DNA from: Erysipelotrichaceae bacterium
GTDB lineage: Bacteria; Bacillota_I; Bacilli_A; Erysipelotrichales; Erysipelotrichaceae
Assembly: GCA_017620435.1 (NCBI GenBank)
Contig: JAFZQL010000150.1
Coordinates: 1-6,079, forward strand
Direction: 5' to 3'
DNA length: 6,079 bases
The translations under genes and the position numbers were made by a program. The notes under the pieces were generated by a model. The model did no database searches and was not told the DNA's origin. It saw only the letters and a list, made by a program, of their open reading frames with translations. Below are positions 1 to 5,632 of this stretch, one piece after another. Each line of letters starts with the position of its first letter. Positions within the stretch are counted from its first letter, which is position 1.

Positions 1-347
1 ACGCAGGCAAGTTCTTAGGCTCATACTATGATGCCAAGATCTATGAACAGGATCCGTTCGCAAGACTGGATCAGCATGGTGTAGGCAAACTGGTTGAAAT
101 GGCCGTTAAACTCGGTAAAGAGACCCGTCCGAACATCAAGCTCGGTATCTGCGGCGAACACGGCGGAGATCCTGCTTCTATCGAATTCTGCGATAAAGTC
201 GGACTGACTTACGTATCCTGCTCTCCTTACAGAGTTCCAATCGCCAGACTGGCTGCCGCTCAGGCCGCTATCAAGCACTCTCCTAAAAAGGAAGTAAAGA
301 AAGCTGCCAAAAAGGCTGCCAAAAAGGCTGCGAAGAAAAGCAAATAA
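1..347 (+). CDS. ppdK: Pyruvate, phosphate dikinase (PPDK), C-terminal fragment
   Basis: This is the last 114 residues of PPDK; the gene starts outside the window. The enzyme reversibly converts phosphoenolpyruvate, AMP and pyrophosphate to pyruvate, ATP and phosphate in the cytoplasm, linking glycolysis to PPi use. The frame (codons from base 3) encodes the end of the PEP/pyruvate-binding TIM barrel. Visible blocks are GKFLGSYYD, DPFARLDQHGVG, GICGEHGGDP (144-173) and YVSCSPYRVPIARLAAAQAA. The cysteine at 219-221 corresponds to the catalytic Cys of the family (Cys831 in the Clostridium symbiosum enzyme), so the active site is intact here. Known PPDKs end shortly after the AAAQAA block. This one carries 21 further residues (282-344), 11 of them lysine, built on a KKAA repeat. 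It ends in TAA and is followed by a terminator. The identification is firm; the function of the tail is unknown. Confidence 0.95.
   Translation, partial: AGKFLGSYYDAKIYEQDPFARLDQHGVGKLVEMAVKLGKETRPNIKLGICGEHGGDPASIEFCDKVGLTYVSCSPYRVPIARLAAAQAAIKHSPKKEVKKAAKKAAKKAAKKSK
297..338 (+). repeat. 12-bp tandem repeat encoding KKAA units
   Basis: About 3.5 in-frame copies of a 12-base unit, aaraargctgcc-like, encode Lys-Lys-Ala-Ala at the extreme C-terminus of PPDK (units start at 297, 309, 321 and 333). Third positions vary slightly between copies (AAG AAA versus AAA AAG, GCC versus GCG). This suggests an older or selected repeat rather than a very recent slippage event. Such a unit can gain or lose copies without breaking the frame. 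Confidence 0.85.
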
Positions 348-355
348 TTCAAAAC

Positions 356-382
356 AAAGCTCTCAGTCATGAGAGCTTTTTT
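356..382 (+). terminator. Rho-independent terminator between convergent ppdK and ada
   Basis: A perfect 10-bp stem (356-365 with 370-379; arms AAAGCTCTCA and TGAGAGCTTT) with a 4-base loop (GTCA) runs into TTTTTT at 377-382. It lies 8 bases after the ppdK stop. The other strand reads CTTTGTTTTG after the same stem, a weaker but usable U-tract, so the hairpin may also terminate the ada transcript arriving from the right. The T-run overlaps the ada stop codon (TAA, 383-381). Confidence 0.9.
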
Positions 383-1382
383 ATCGTCTGAAATCTTTAT
401 CAAGCTTCTGCTTCAGCTGATCTTTTGTTTTCTGATCACAGAATGCGGCATCAAGCGAATCGTAAGTACTCTGAATCAGAAACGCTTCCTCGATGCCGAT
501 CATCTTAAGCTGGCTGTGTTCATTTGCCAGATCCGTTCTGGCAAATATCATATTATCCGTATTGACTGTTACTTTTAATCCTGCTTCAATCATCCTTCTG
601 ATCGGATGGGAAGCATAGTTCATCGTCGTTTTGACATTGGATGAAACGCACACCTCCAAAGGAATTTCTGCGGCCTTCAAGGCATCGATGTATCTTTGAT
701 CCTGCATACAGTCGATGCCGTGTCCGATACGATCCGGCTTCATTGCCAGAGCATCCAGAATGTGTTCTCCGATACCCATCTCCCCGGCATGCAGGGTGAA
801 AGGTATTCCCTTCTCTTTTACGATCCGAAACAAAGGAGCGTATTCCTTGAAATCACAGTTGTTTTCATATCCTGCCAGATCCATGCCTACCAATCCATTG
901 CCGAACAGTTTTTCTGAAGCTTCTATGGCTTCCAGATTCTCTTTTTCATTAAAGGAGGCAGAATCCCCTTTATGCATCAGACAGTTGATGATTCCTGTTC
1001 TGATATCCATCTCCCGCATGGCTTTATCAGCGCCGTCTATGACCGCCTGCAGCGCATCCAGCTGACTCAGGCCCTTTTTACAGTGCTGCTGGGAAGCGAA
1101 ACGGATCTCCGCATAGATGATCCCGATGTCATTCAGCCTCCTGCACAGATCATAAGTCGCATCGTAGAGGTCTTCAAAGGTCTGCAGAAGATCACAGACC
1201 AGCTCAAATTTCCTGATACTTTCCGCGGAATGCGCCAGATTTCTGGCAAAAAGGATATTGTAGAAATCTTCAAAACTTGTACCCTTTTCTATCACATTCC
1301 GCTGCAGCGCTTTCCGGTAAGCCCAGGCGATGTTCAGTGAACCGTCCAGATGAAGATGCAGCTCTATCTTTGCTGTATTCAT
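381..1382 (-). CDS. add: Adenosine deaminase family protein
   Basis: A 333-residue cytoplasmic amidohydrolase, the usual length for bacterial adenosine deaminases, which convert adenosine or deoxyadenosine to inosine or deoxyinosine in purine salvage. Family motifs appear in order: HLHLDGS at 9-15 (metal ligands His9 and His11), YAEIRFA near 90-96, TLHAGE at 196-201 (metal ligand His198, catalytic Glu201), RIGHG at 219-222 onward (catalytic His221), SSNVKTT near 247-253, and VNTDN at 273-277 (metal ligand Asp276). Residue 277 is Asn where mammalian and E. coli enzymes have a second Asp; some bacterial homologues share the Asn. The start codon overlaps the stop of the upstream M32 peptidase gene (ATGA). 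No strong Shine-Dalgarno precedes it (only CGGA-like bases), so translation is probably coupled to that gene. Substrate specificity for adenosine rather than a related 6-aminopurine is inferred from the family. Confidence 0.9.
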   Translation of the reverse strand: MNTAKIELHLHLDGSLNIAWAYRKALQRNVIEKGTSFEDFYNILFARNLAHSAESIRKFELVCDLLQTFEDLYDATYDLCRRLNDIGIIYAEIRFASQQHCKKGLSQLDALQAVIDGADKAMREMDIRTGIINCLMHKGDSASFNEKENLEAIEASEKLFGNGLVGMDLAGYENNCDFKEYAPLFRIVKEKGIPFTLHAGEMGIGEHILDALAMKPDRIGHGIDCMQDQRYIDALKAAEIPLEVCVSSNVKTTMNYASHPIRRMIEAGLKVTVNTDNMIFARTDLANEHSQLKMIGIEEAFLIQSTYDSLDAAFCDQKTKDQLKQKLDKDFRR

Positions 1383-2881
1383 TTCTTTATTCCGTAAAGA
1401 TCCATGTATTTGTTTTTCAGATAATCGATATAGTACTGCGGATCAAATTCTTTTCCTGTCGCTTTCAGCAGGATCTGATTAAACGTATACAAAGCGCCGT
1501 AGTGCTGAATGTTCTTCTTCAGATAATCGGTGATCCTGGAGAACTTTCCTTTCTCCAGAAGCCCGTCAATATCCAGATCTTCCTGCATCTTGTGGAAGAT
1601 CTGCGCTCCGATCGCACTGCCAAGTGCATAAGTCGGGAAGTAGCCGAAAGAAGCTCCCGACCAGTGAACATCCTGCAGGATGCCTTCAGACGCTTTGTCT
1701 GCTTTAATGCCAAGATATTTCTCGTATCTCTCGTCCCAGAGCTGATCCAGTCTGCCCAGATCGATCTTGTTTTCGAATATCTCTCTTTCCAGTTCGTAAC
1801 GGATCAGGATATGGATCGGATAAGTCAGTTCATCCGCATCCGTTCTGATCAGCGAGCACCTGGATACATTGACTGCCCGGATAAAATCATCCAGCGATAC
1901 ATTGCCCAGGTTTTCCGGGAAGAGCTTCTGAAGTTTCGGGTAGAGAAGTTTAAAGAAAGATTTCCTTCTTCCCAGATAATTCTCGAAGAAACGGCTCTGC
2001 GATTCATGCATCCCGGAAGACATCTGATGCAGATAAGGATAAGCATCGAACTTCGGATCGACTTGATGGTCATAGAAGCCGTGTCCGCACTCGTGGATCA
2101 AAGAGAAGATCGCGGAAGTGATGTTGTGCTCATCGTAGGCTGTCGTTACCCGGACATCATTCCTCGACAGGGAATCTGTAAAAGGATGTTCCGTCGTAGC
2201 CATATATCCCCAGTCGGAAGAAAAACCGATATACTTCATGATGTCTTTCATGAATATGGCCTGTTTTTCTGCCGGATAGTACAAATAAAGGAAAGAATCG
2301 TCGATATAGTCCTTTTTCTTGTCTATCTTTCTGATCAGAGGCAGCAATTCTTTCTTGATCAGAGAAAAGAATCTGTCGTATTTCTTGCGATTCATTCCCT
2401 CTTCAAAATCATCCAGTGCCAGATCGTACGGATGCATCTTCGGATCGCGTTTCTGCAACCTAATCTTTGACATTTCAATGAGTTTCAAAAGATGCGGTTC
2501 AAATATCCTGTAGTCATTCTTGTTCTTGGCATCGTACCAGGCTTCATAACTGTTCATCATCGCCAGGGAGAATTCCATGGTTTCTTCTTTCGTAAACTTC
2601 AGGATGTTTTCCAGCGATTTCTTTGCCAAAGCGATATCCCTGTTGGCTGTCTCTCCCAGATCGAGTTTAGACAGATAAAGGATCGCGTCAACGTATTTCT
2701 TATCCGTCTGCAGTTCATACAGTTCTCCCTCGATGATGGAAAGCATCTTGTTTCGATAAGCGCTTCCCTTTCTTGGCGCAACCGTCAGCCTGTCGATATC
2801 CGTCGTACTCAATACGAGAATATAGGCCTTGATCTTCTCATTGAATTCTTTATATGTCTTTAACGCTTCTTTCTGATTCAT
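1379..2881 (-). CDS. Metallocarboxypeptidase, M32 (Taq carboxypeptidase) family
   Basis: A 500-residue zinc or cobalt carboxypeptidase, full length for family M32, which removes C-terminal amino acids from peptides in the cytoplasm. The metal-binding HECGH motif is at 263-267, giving His263 and His267 as ligands and Glu264 as general base. The third ligand is Glu293 in MHESQSR, 26 residues on, the same spacing as I recall for the Pyrococcus enzyme. Other M32 blocks are EHPFTDSL and DVRVTTAYDE (about 231-251), DELTYPIHILIRYELE (350-365) and VHWSGASFGYFPTYALG (405-421). There is no signal peptide or membrane segment. The start is supported by AGGAGG at 2892-2887, five bases from the ATG. Upstream is the rbfA terminator; downstream, the TGA stop overlaps the adenosine deaminase ATG. 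The pair may serve peptide and nucleoside scavenging, which is an inference from context. Confidence 0.95.
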   Translation of the reverse strand: MNQKEALKTYKEFNEKIKAYILVLSTTDIDRLTVAPRKGSAYRNKMLSIIEGELYELQTDKKYVDAILYLSKLDLGETANRDIALAKKSLENILKFTKEETMEFSLAMMNSYEAWYDAKNKNDYRIFEPHLLKLIEMSKIRLQKRDPKMHPYDLALDDFEEGMNRKKYDRFFSLIKKELLPLIRKIDKKKDYIDDSFLYLYYPAEKQAIFMKDIMKYIGFSSDWGYMATTEHPFTDSLSRNDVRVTTAYDEHNITSAIFSLIHECGHGFYDHQVDPKFDAYPYLHQMSSGMHESQSRFFENYLGRRKSFFKLLYPKLQKLFPENLGNVSLDDFIRAVNVSRCSLIRTDADELTYPIHILIRYELEREIFENKIDLGRLDQLWDERYEKYLGIKADKASEGILQDVHWSGASFGYFPTYALGSAIGAQIFHKMQEDLDIDGLLEKGKFSRITDYLKKNIQHYGALYTFNQILLKATGKEFDPQYYIDYLKNKYMDLYGIKK

Positions 2882-2886
2882 TTATC

Positions 2887-2892
2887 CCTCCT
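2887..2892 (-). promoter_or_regulatory. Ribosome binding site of the M32 carboxypeptidase gene
   Basis: AGGAGG lies 5 bases before the ATG (2881-2879) and only two bases after the U-tract of the terminator at 2895-2916. The terminator and the start region are therefore nearly contiguous on the transcript, leaving no space for an intergenic promoter. Confidence 0.85.
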
Positions 2893-2894
2893 GT

Positions 2895-2916
2895 AAAAAA
2901 GGCGCTTAAAAGCACC
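2895..2916 (-). terminator. Rho-independent terminator after rbfA
   Basis: On the minus strand, GGTGCT-TTTA-AGCGCC forms a 6-bp stem (one G-T pair) that can extend to 7, followed directly by six T's (plus-strand A's at 2895-2900). It starts at the first base after the rbfA stop codon. It likely ends most nusA-to-rbfA transcripts. Because it sits just before the M32 ribosome binding site, it could also control how much transcript enters the M32–adenosine deaminase pair. Confidence 0.8.
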
Positions 2917-3255
2917 TTACTGTTCATGTTCCTTGCTTAATATCTTTTCGATCCTGTCGGCCTTGTCCAGCGTATCATCGACAACGAAAGTCAGATCGGG
3001 AATCTTTCTCAGTCTGACTCTTTTAGCCAGTTCACTCTTGATATGGCCTTTGGCTCTTCTCAATGCCTCCAGTCCGTCCCTTTTCATGTAGTTCTTTCCC
3101 AGAAAAGAAACATAGACCTTGGCACTGTTCATATCGGGAGCTACATCGACTTCCGTAACGGTAGGAAAGCCAAGTTTCGGATCATTGATCTCTTTTGAGA
3201 TGATCATCGAGATCTCTCTTAACAGGATCGAATCGATCTTGTTGATCCTTGCCAT
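2917..3255 (-). CDS. rbfA: Ribosome-binding factor A
   Basis: A 112-residue KH-fold protein that binds the 30S subunit and assists late 16S rRNA maturation, including 5'-end processing, and cold adaptation. Recognisable blocks are RINKIDSILLREIS at the N-terminus, INDPKLGFPTVTEVDVAPD (23-41), AKVYVSFLG (46-54), the Ala-x-Gly kink AKG (68-70) of the RbfA-type KH domain, and RLRKIPDLTFVVDD (81-94). The length is typical. The start ATG shares one base with the infB stop (TAATG), so translation is coupled to IF2. Possible Shine-Dalgarno bases (AGGAGG 13 bases upstream, and nearer AAAGG and GGCGGAG) all lie inside infB. It is the last gene before a terminator; truB and ribF, which often follow rbfA in Bacillota, are not next here. 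Confidence 0.95.
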   Translation of the reverse strand: MARINKIDSILLREISMIISKEINDPKLGFPTVTEVDVAPDMNSAKVYVSFLGKNYMKRDGLEALRRAKGHIKSELAKRVRLRKIPDLTFVVDDTLDKADRIEKILSKEHEQ

Positions 3256-5084
3256 TACTCCGCCTTTACCTCCTGATCGGCAAACGCTTCAATGATATCC
3301 AGCTCTTTGATGTCGTTGTATCCTTCGATCGTCAGGCCACATTCATAACCTTCGGCAACTTCTTTGGCATCGTTCTCGAATCTTCTGAGAGATGCGATCT
3401 TGCCCGTGTAGATGACGATACCGTCTCTGATCAGACGAACCTTGCTGTCTCTGACGATCTTGCCTTCGGTGACCATACATCCGGCAATCGTACCGATCTT
3501 GGATACTTTATAGGTCTTTCTGACTTCAGCCTGACCGATGACGACCTCTTCATATACAGGTTCCAGCATGCCCTTCATGGCTGCTTCCATCTCTTCTACG
3601 GCCTTGTAGATGATGTTGTGCAGTCTGATTTCAACACCTTCGTCCTGCGCTTTCTTTCTGACATTGGCATCCGGTCTTACGTTGAAACCATAGATGACCG
3701 CATGAGATACGGAAGCCAGAATGACATCGGAATCCGTAATCGTTCCCGCAGCTCTACGTATGACATTGACCTTGACGCCGTCGACATCGATCTTGCTGAG
3801 CGATGATGCGACAGCTTCTGCTGTACCGGTAACATCCGACTTGACGATGACCGGAATCTCCTTGACGCCTCCGGCATCGATCTGCGATTTCAGGTCATCC
3901 AGCGTCATGGCACTGGAAGCATTTCTTTCTTTTTCAATACGGGCTCTCGCTCTGGCCTGTGCAACCGCTCTGGCATCCTTGTCATTTTCGAATACCTTGA
4001 AGTTGTCTCCGGCAACCGGAACATCGTTCAGACCGATGATCTCAACCGGTGTACCAGGCAGCGCTTCCGTGATTTCTTTACCCAGATCCGATGTCATCTT
4101 ACGTACCTTGCCATAGCAGGTTCCTACGACGACGGAATCGGACTGTCTCAATGTACCGTTCTGTACCAGCAGCGTCGATACAGGACCTCTTCCCTTGTCC
4201 AGCTTCGCTTCGATAACTGTACCTGTCGCCAGTTTCTTCGGATTCGCCTTCAGATCTCTGACTTCCGCTACGACCAGGATCGTTTCCAGAATATTCTGAA
4301 CGCCCTCGCCTGTTTTTGCGGAACATTCCACAAAGATCGTATCGCCGCCCCACTCTTCCGGCATCAGATCCAGTTCTGCCAGGGCATTTCTGACTTTGTC
4401 CGGATTTGCACCAGGTTTATCCATCTTGTTTATTGCAACGATGATCGGCACACCTGCGGCTTTCGCATGGTCGATCGCTTCGATCGTCTGCGGCATGACG
4501 CCGTCATCTGCAGCGACAACGATGATCGCAATATCCGTAACGCTGGCGCCTCTGGCACGCATTGCCGTAAAAGCTTCATGGCCAGGCGTATCCAGGAAAG
4601 TGACCATCTTGCCGTTGACTTCCACCTGGTAGGCACCGATGTGCTGGGTGATGCCGCCGAACTCTCCTTCCACGACTCTGGAATTTCTGATATAGTCCAG
4701 CAGTGTCGTCTTGCCATGGTCGACATGACCCATGATCGTAACGATCGGAGCTCTTTCTCTCAGATCCTTCGGATCATCTTCTTCTGTATCAAAAAGCGTT
4801 TCATCTTCCTGCGGTTCTTCTTTCGTCGCATCGACATTGAATTCCATGCAGACCAGTTCAACGTTCTCGTCATCCAGCGTTGAATTGATCGTAACCATCT
4901 TGCCAAGCATAAATAGAATCTTGATGATTTCGCCGGAATTCTTTTTCAGCTTGTTTGCCAGGTCTCCAACGGTGATACCCTCTTGATAAGTGATCGCTGT
5001 AACTTTTTCTTCAGACTTTCTTTCAAAAGGCTGCGTGTTTTTTGGTCTCTTATTGAGATGTTTCTTGTACGTCTGTTTCGCCAT
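3255..5084 (-). CDS. infB: Translation initiation factor IF-2
   Basis: A 609-residue GTPase that brings fMet-tRNA to the 30S subunit and promotes 50S joining. After a short basic leader there is one IF2_N-type helical region (about 34-85), an acidic linker (about 88-110, rich in Glu and Asp), then the G domain. G-domain motifs are G1 GHVDHGKT (119-126), switch I GGITQHIGAYQV (Thr146), G3 DTPGH (165-169, with catalytic His169), G4 NKMD (219-222) and G5 SAK (255-257). Domains II to IV follow: a beta barrel about 285-370, domain III around 390-490 (EIPVIVKSDVTGTAEA block), and the C-terminal fMet-tRNA-binding barrel to about 600. The protein is shorter than B. subtilis IF2 (716 residues, from memory) because the N-terminal extension is reduced. 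The start is supported by AGGAGG (5096-5091), six bases before the ATG. It is translated in an operon with ylxQ upstream and rbfA downstream. Confidence 0.97.
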   Translation of the reverse strand: MAKQTYKKHLNKRPKNTQPFERKSEEKVTAITYQEGITVGDLANKLKKNSGEIIKILFMLGKMVTINSTLDDENVELVCMEFNVDATKEEPQEDETLFDTEEDDPKDLRERAPIVTIMGHVDHGKTTLLDYIRNSRVVEGEFGGITQHIGAYQVEVNGKMVTFLDTPGHEAFTAMRARGASVTDIAIIVVAADDGVMPQTIEAIDHAKAAGVPIIVAINKMDKPGANPDKVRNALAELDLMPEEWGGDTIFVECSAKTGEGVQNILETILVVAEVRDLKANPKKLATGTVIEAKLDKGRGPVSTLLVQNGTLRQSDSVVVGTCYGKVRKMTSDLGKEITEALPGTPVEIIGLNDVPVAGDNFKVFENDKDARAVAQARARARIEKERNASSAMTLDDLKSQIDAGGVKEIPVIVKSDVTGTAEAVASSLSKIDVDGVKVNVIRRAAGTITDSDVILASVSHAVIYGFNVRPDANVRKKAQDEGVEIRLHNIIYKAVEEMEAAMKGMLEPVYEEVVIGQAEVRKTYKVSKIGTIAGCMVTEGKIVRDSKVRLIRDGIVIYTGKIASLRRFENDAKEVAEGYECGLTIEGYNDIKELDIIEAFADQEVKAE

Positions 5085-5090
5085 GGCATT

Positions 5091-5096
5091 CCTCCT
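5091..5096 (-). promoter_or_regulatory. Ribosome binding site of infB
   Basis: AGGAGG lies six bases before the infB ATG (5084-5082), directly after the TAA stop of ylxQ (5100-5098). A second ATG at 5089-5087 falls between this site and the chosen start, but it is out of frame and too close to the site. The ATG at 5084 fixes the N-terminus as MAKQTYKKHL. Confidence 0.85.
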
Positions 5097-5097
5097 T

Positions 5098-5382
5098 TTA
5101 AATCTTCTTCAGTATCGTTTCCGCAAAACCCGGATCTGTTATTCCGATCACTTTTACATTCCGTTTGCCGATGGCTTCGGAAAGCTGCGACCCTTCAAAC
5201 CGGTCGATATGCGGGATCTTGTAGAAACTGCACTTCTTCTCATAACGTTCCCTGTTCTTTTCAGAAGTATCGGAAGCAATAAACAGAACTTTAACCTTCT
5301 TTATCTGCTTCAGCACTTCTTCACCCAATACCGTCTTCCTGGCCCGGTAAGCCAGACCAAGAAGCTTCAGGATACTATCCAT
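5098..5382 (-). CDS. ylxQ: L7Ae/L30e-family RNA-binding protein YlxQ
   Basis: A 94-residue protein of the L7Ae/L30e/S12e/Gadd45 family, normal for YlxQ. Members bind RNA, typically kink-turn-like structures; the cellular role of YlxQ is not well settled. Visible family blocks are LLGLAYRARKTVLGEE (7-22), LFIASDTSEKN (33-43), LSEAIGK (67-73) and VIGITDPGFAETI (78-90). The start ATG lies inside the end of ylxR (8-base overlap) and is preceded by AAAGGA at 5394-5389, six bases away. The stop codon sits two bases from the infB ribosome binding site. Its place between ylxR and infB is conserved across Bacillota and supports the call as strongly as the sequence does. Confidence 0.92.
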   Translation of the reverse strand: MDSILKLLGLAYRARKTVLGEEVLKQIKKVKVLFIASDTSEKNRERYEKKCSFYKIPHIDRFEGSQLSEAIGKRNVKVIGITDPGFAETILKKI

Positions 5383-5632
5383 CGATAATCCTTTCGATCT
5401 CCTGATAGATCTCTTCCGGTATTTCTGTTTCTAGAGCACGGTCAAAAACCTTTTTCTTTCTGGCAATCTGCAGGGCTTCCATGCTTCGGGAAAGATATGC
5501 GCCCTGGCCGTTTAATTTTCCTGTCAGATCCACTTTGACTTCTCCCTCCGGAGTCCTCACAATACGCAATAGATCTTTTTTTGGGAAAGACTGGTTTGTC
5601 GCCAGACATCTGCGCATCGGGATCTTCTTCAT
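5375..5632 (-). CDS. ylxR: YlxR-family protein (RnpM, RNase P modulator)
   Basis: An 85-residue basic protein of the YlxR (DUF448) family, typical in length. In B. subtilis the family member, renamed RnpM, binds RNase P RNA and lowers RNase P activity; it has also been reported to affect transcription. Family marks are KKIPMRRCLATN (2-13), with the Arg-Arg-Cys core at 7-9, the LLRIVRTPEGEV strand (21-32), and NGQGAYLSRS (41-50), matching the usual G-R-G-A-Y block with Gln for Arg. The ATG follows the nusA stop with no gap (TAA ATG). GAGGAG (5644-5639) inside the last nusA codons serves as ribosome binding site with a six-base spacer. The TAG stop lies eight bases into ylxQ. Confidence 0.93.
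   Translation of the reverse strand: MKKIPMRRCLATNQSFPKKDLLRIVRTPEGEVKVDLTGKLNGQGAYLSRSMEALQIARKKKVFDRALETEIPEEIYQEIERIIDG

Noticed and set aside
99..347. Reading the left-edge frame as an independent 82-residue protein starting at ATG 99
   Set aside because: The same frame is open back to the window edge and encodes continuous PPDK sequence, so ATG 99 is an internal methionine.
309..392. Possible -1 frameshifting on the repeated AAA AAG codons of the PPDK tail; the -1 frame is open to a TGA at 389-391
   Set aside because: The preceding base is C, so the best slippery heptamer (A AAA AAG) is not formed. The only downstream stem is the terminator, and the shifted product would add nothing recognisable.
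1277..2470. A 397-codon open frame on the plus strand
   Set aside because: It lies antisense to the M32 gene, which has clear catalytic motifs and a good ribosome binding site. The plus-strand product shows no recognisable domain, and its composition is that expected of a mirror frame.
2925..2990. Promoter inside the end of rbfA for the M32 gene (TGGACA with TATTAA further on, minus strand)
   Set aside because: The spacing is about 21 bases and the -10 match is poor, so it is not reported as a feature, although some promoter in rbfA remains possible.
3249..3806. A 185-codon open frame on the plus strand, antisense to infB
   Set aside because: It is fully explained by the infB coding constraint. 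No domain or promoter supports it.
5087..5089. Alternative ATG for infB just upstream of the chosen start
   Set aside because: It is out of frame with infB and only one base from the AGGAGG site.
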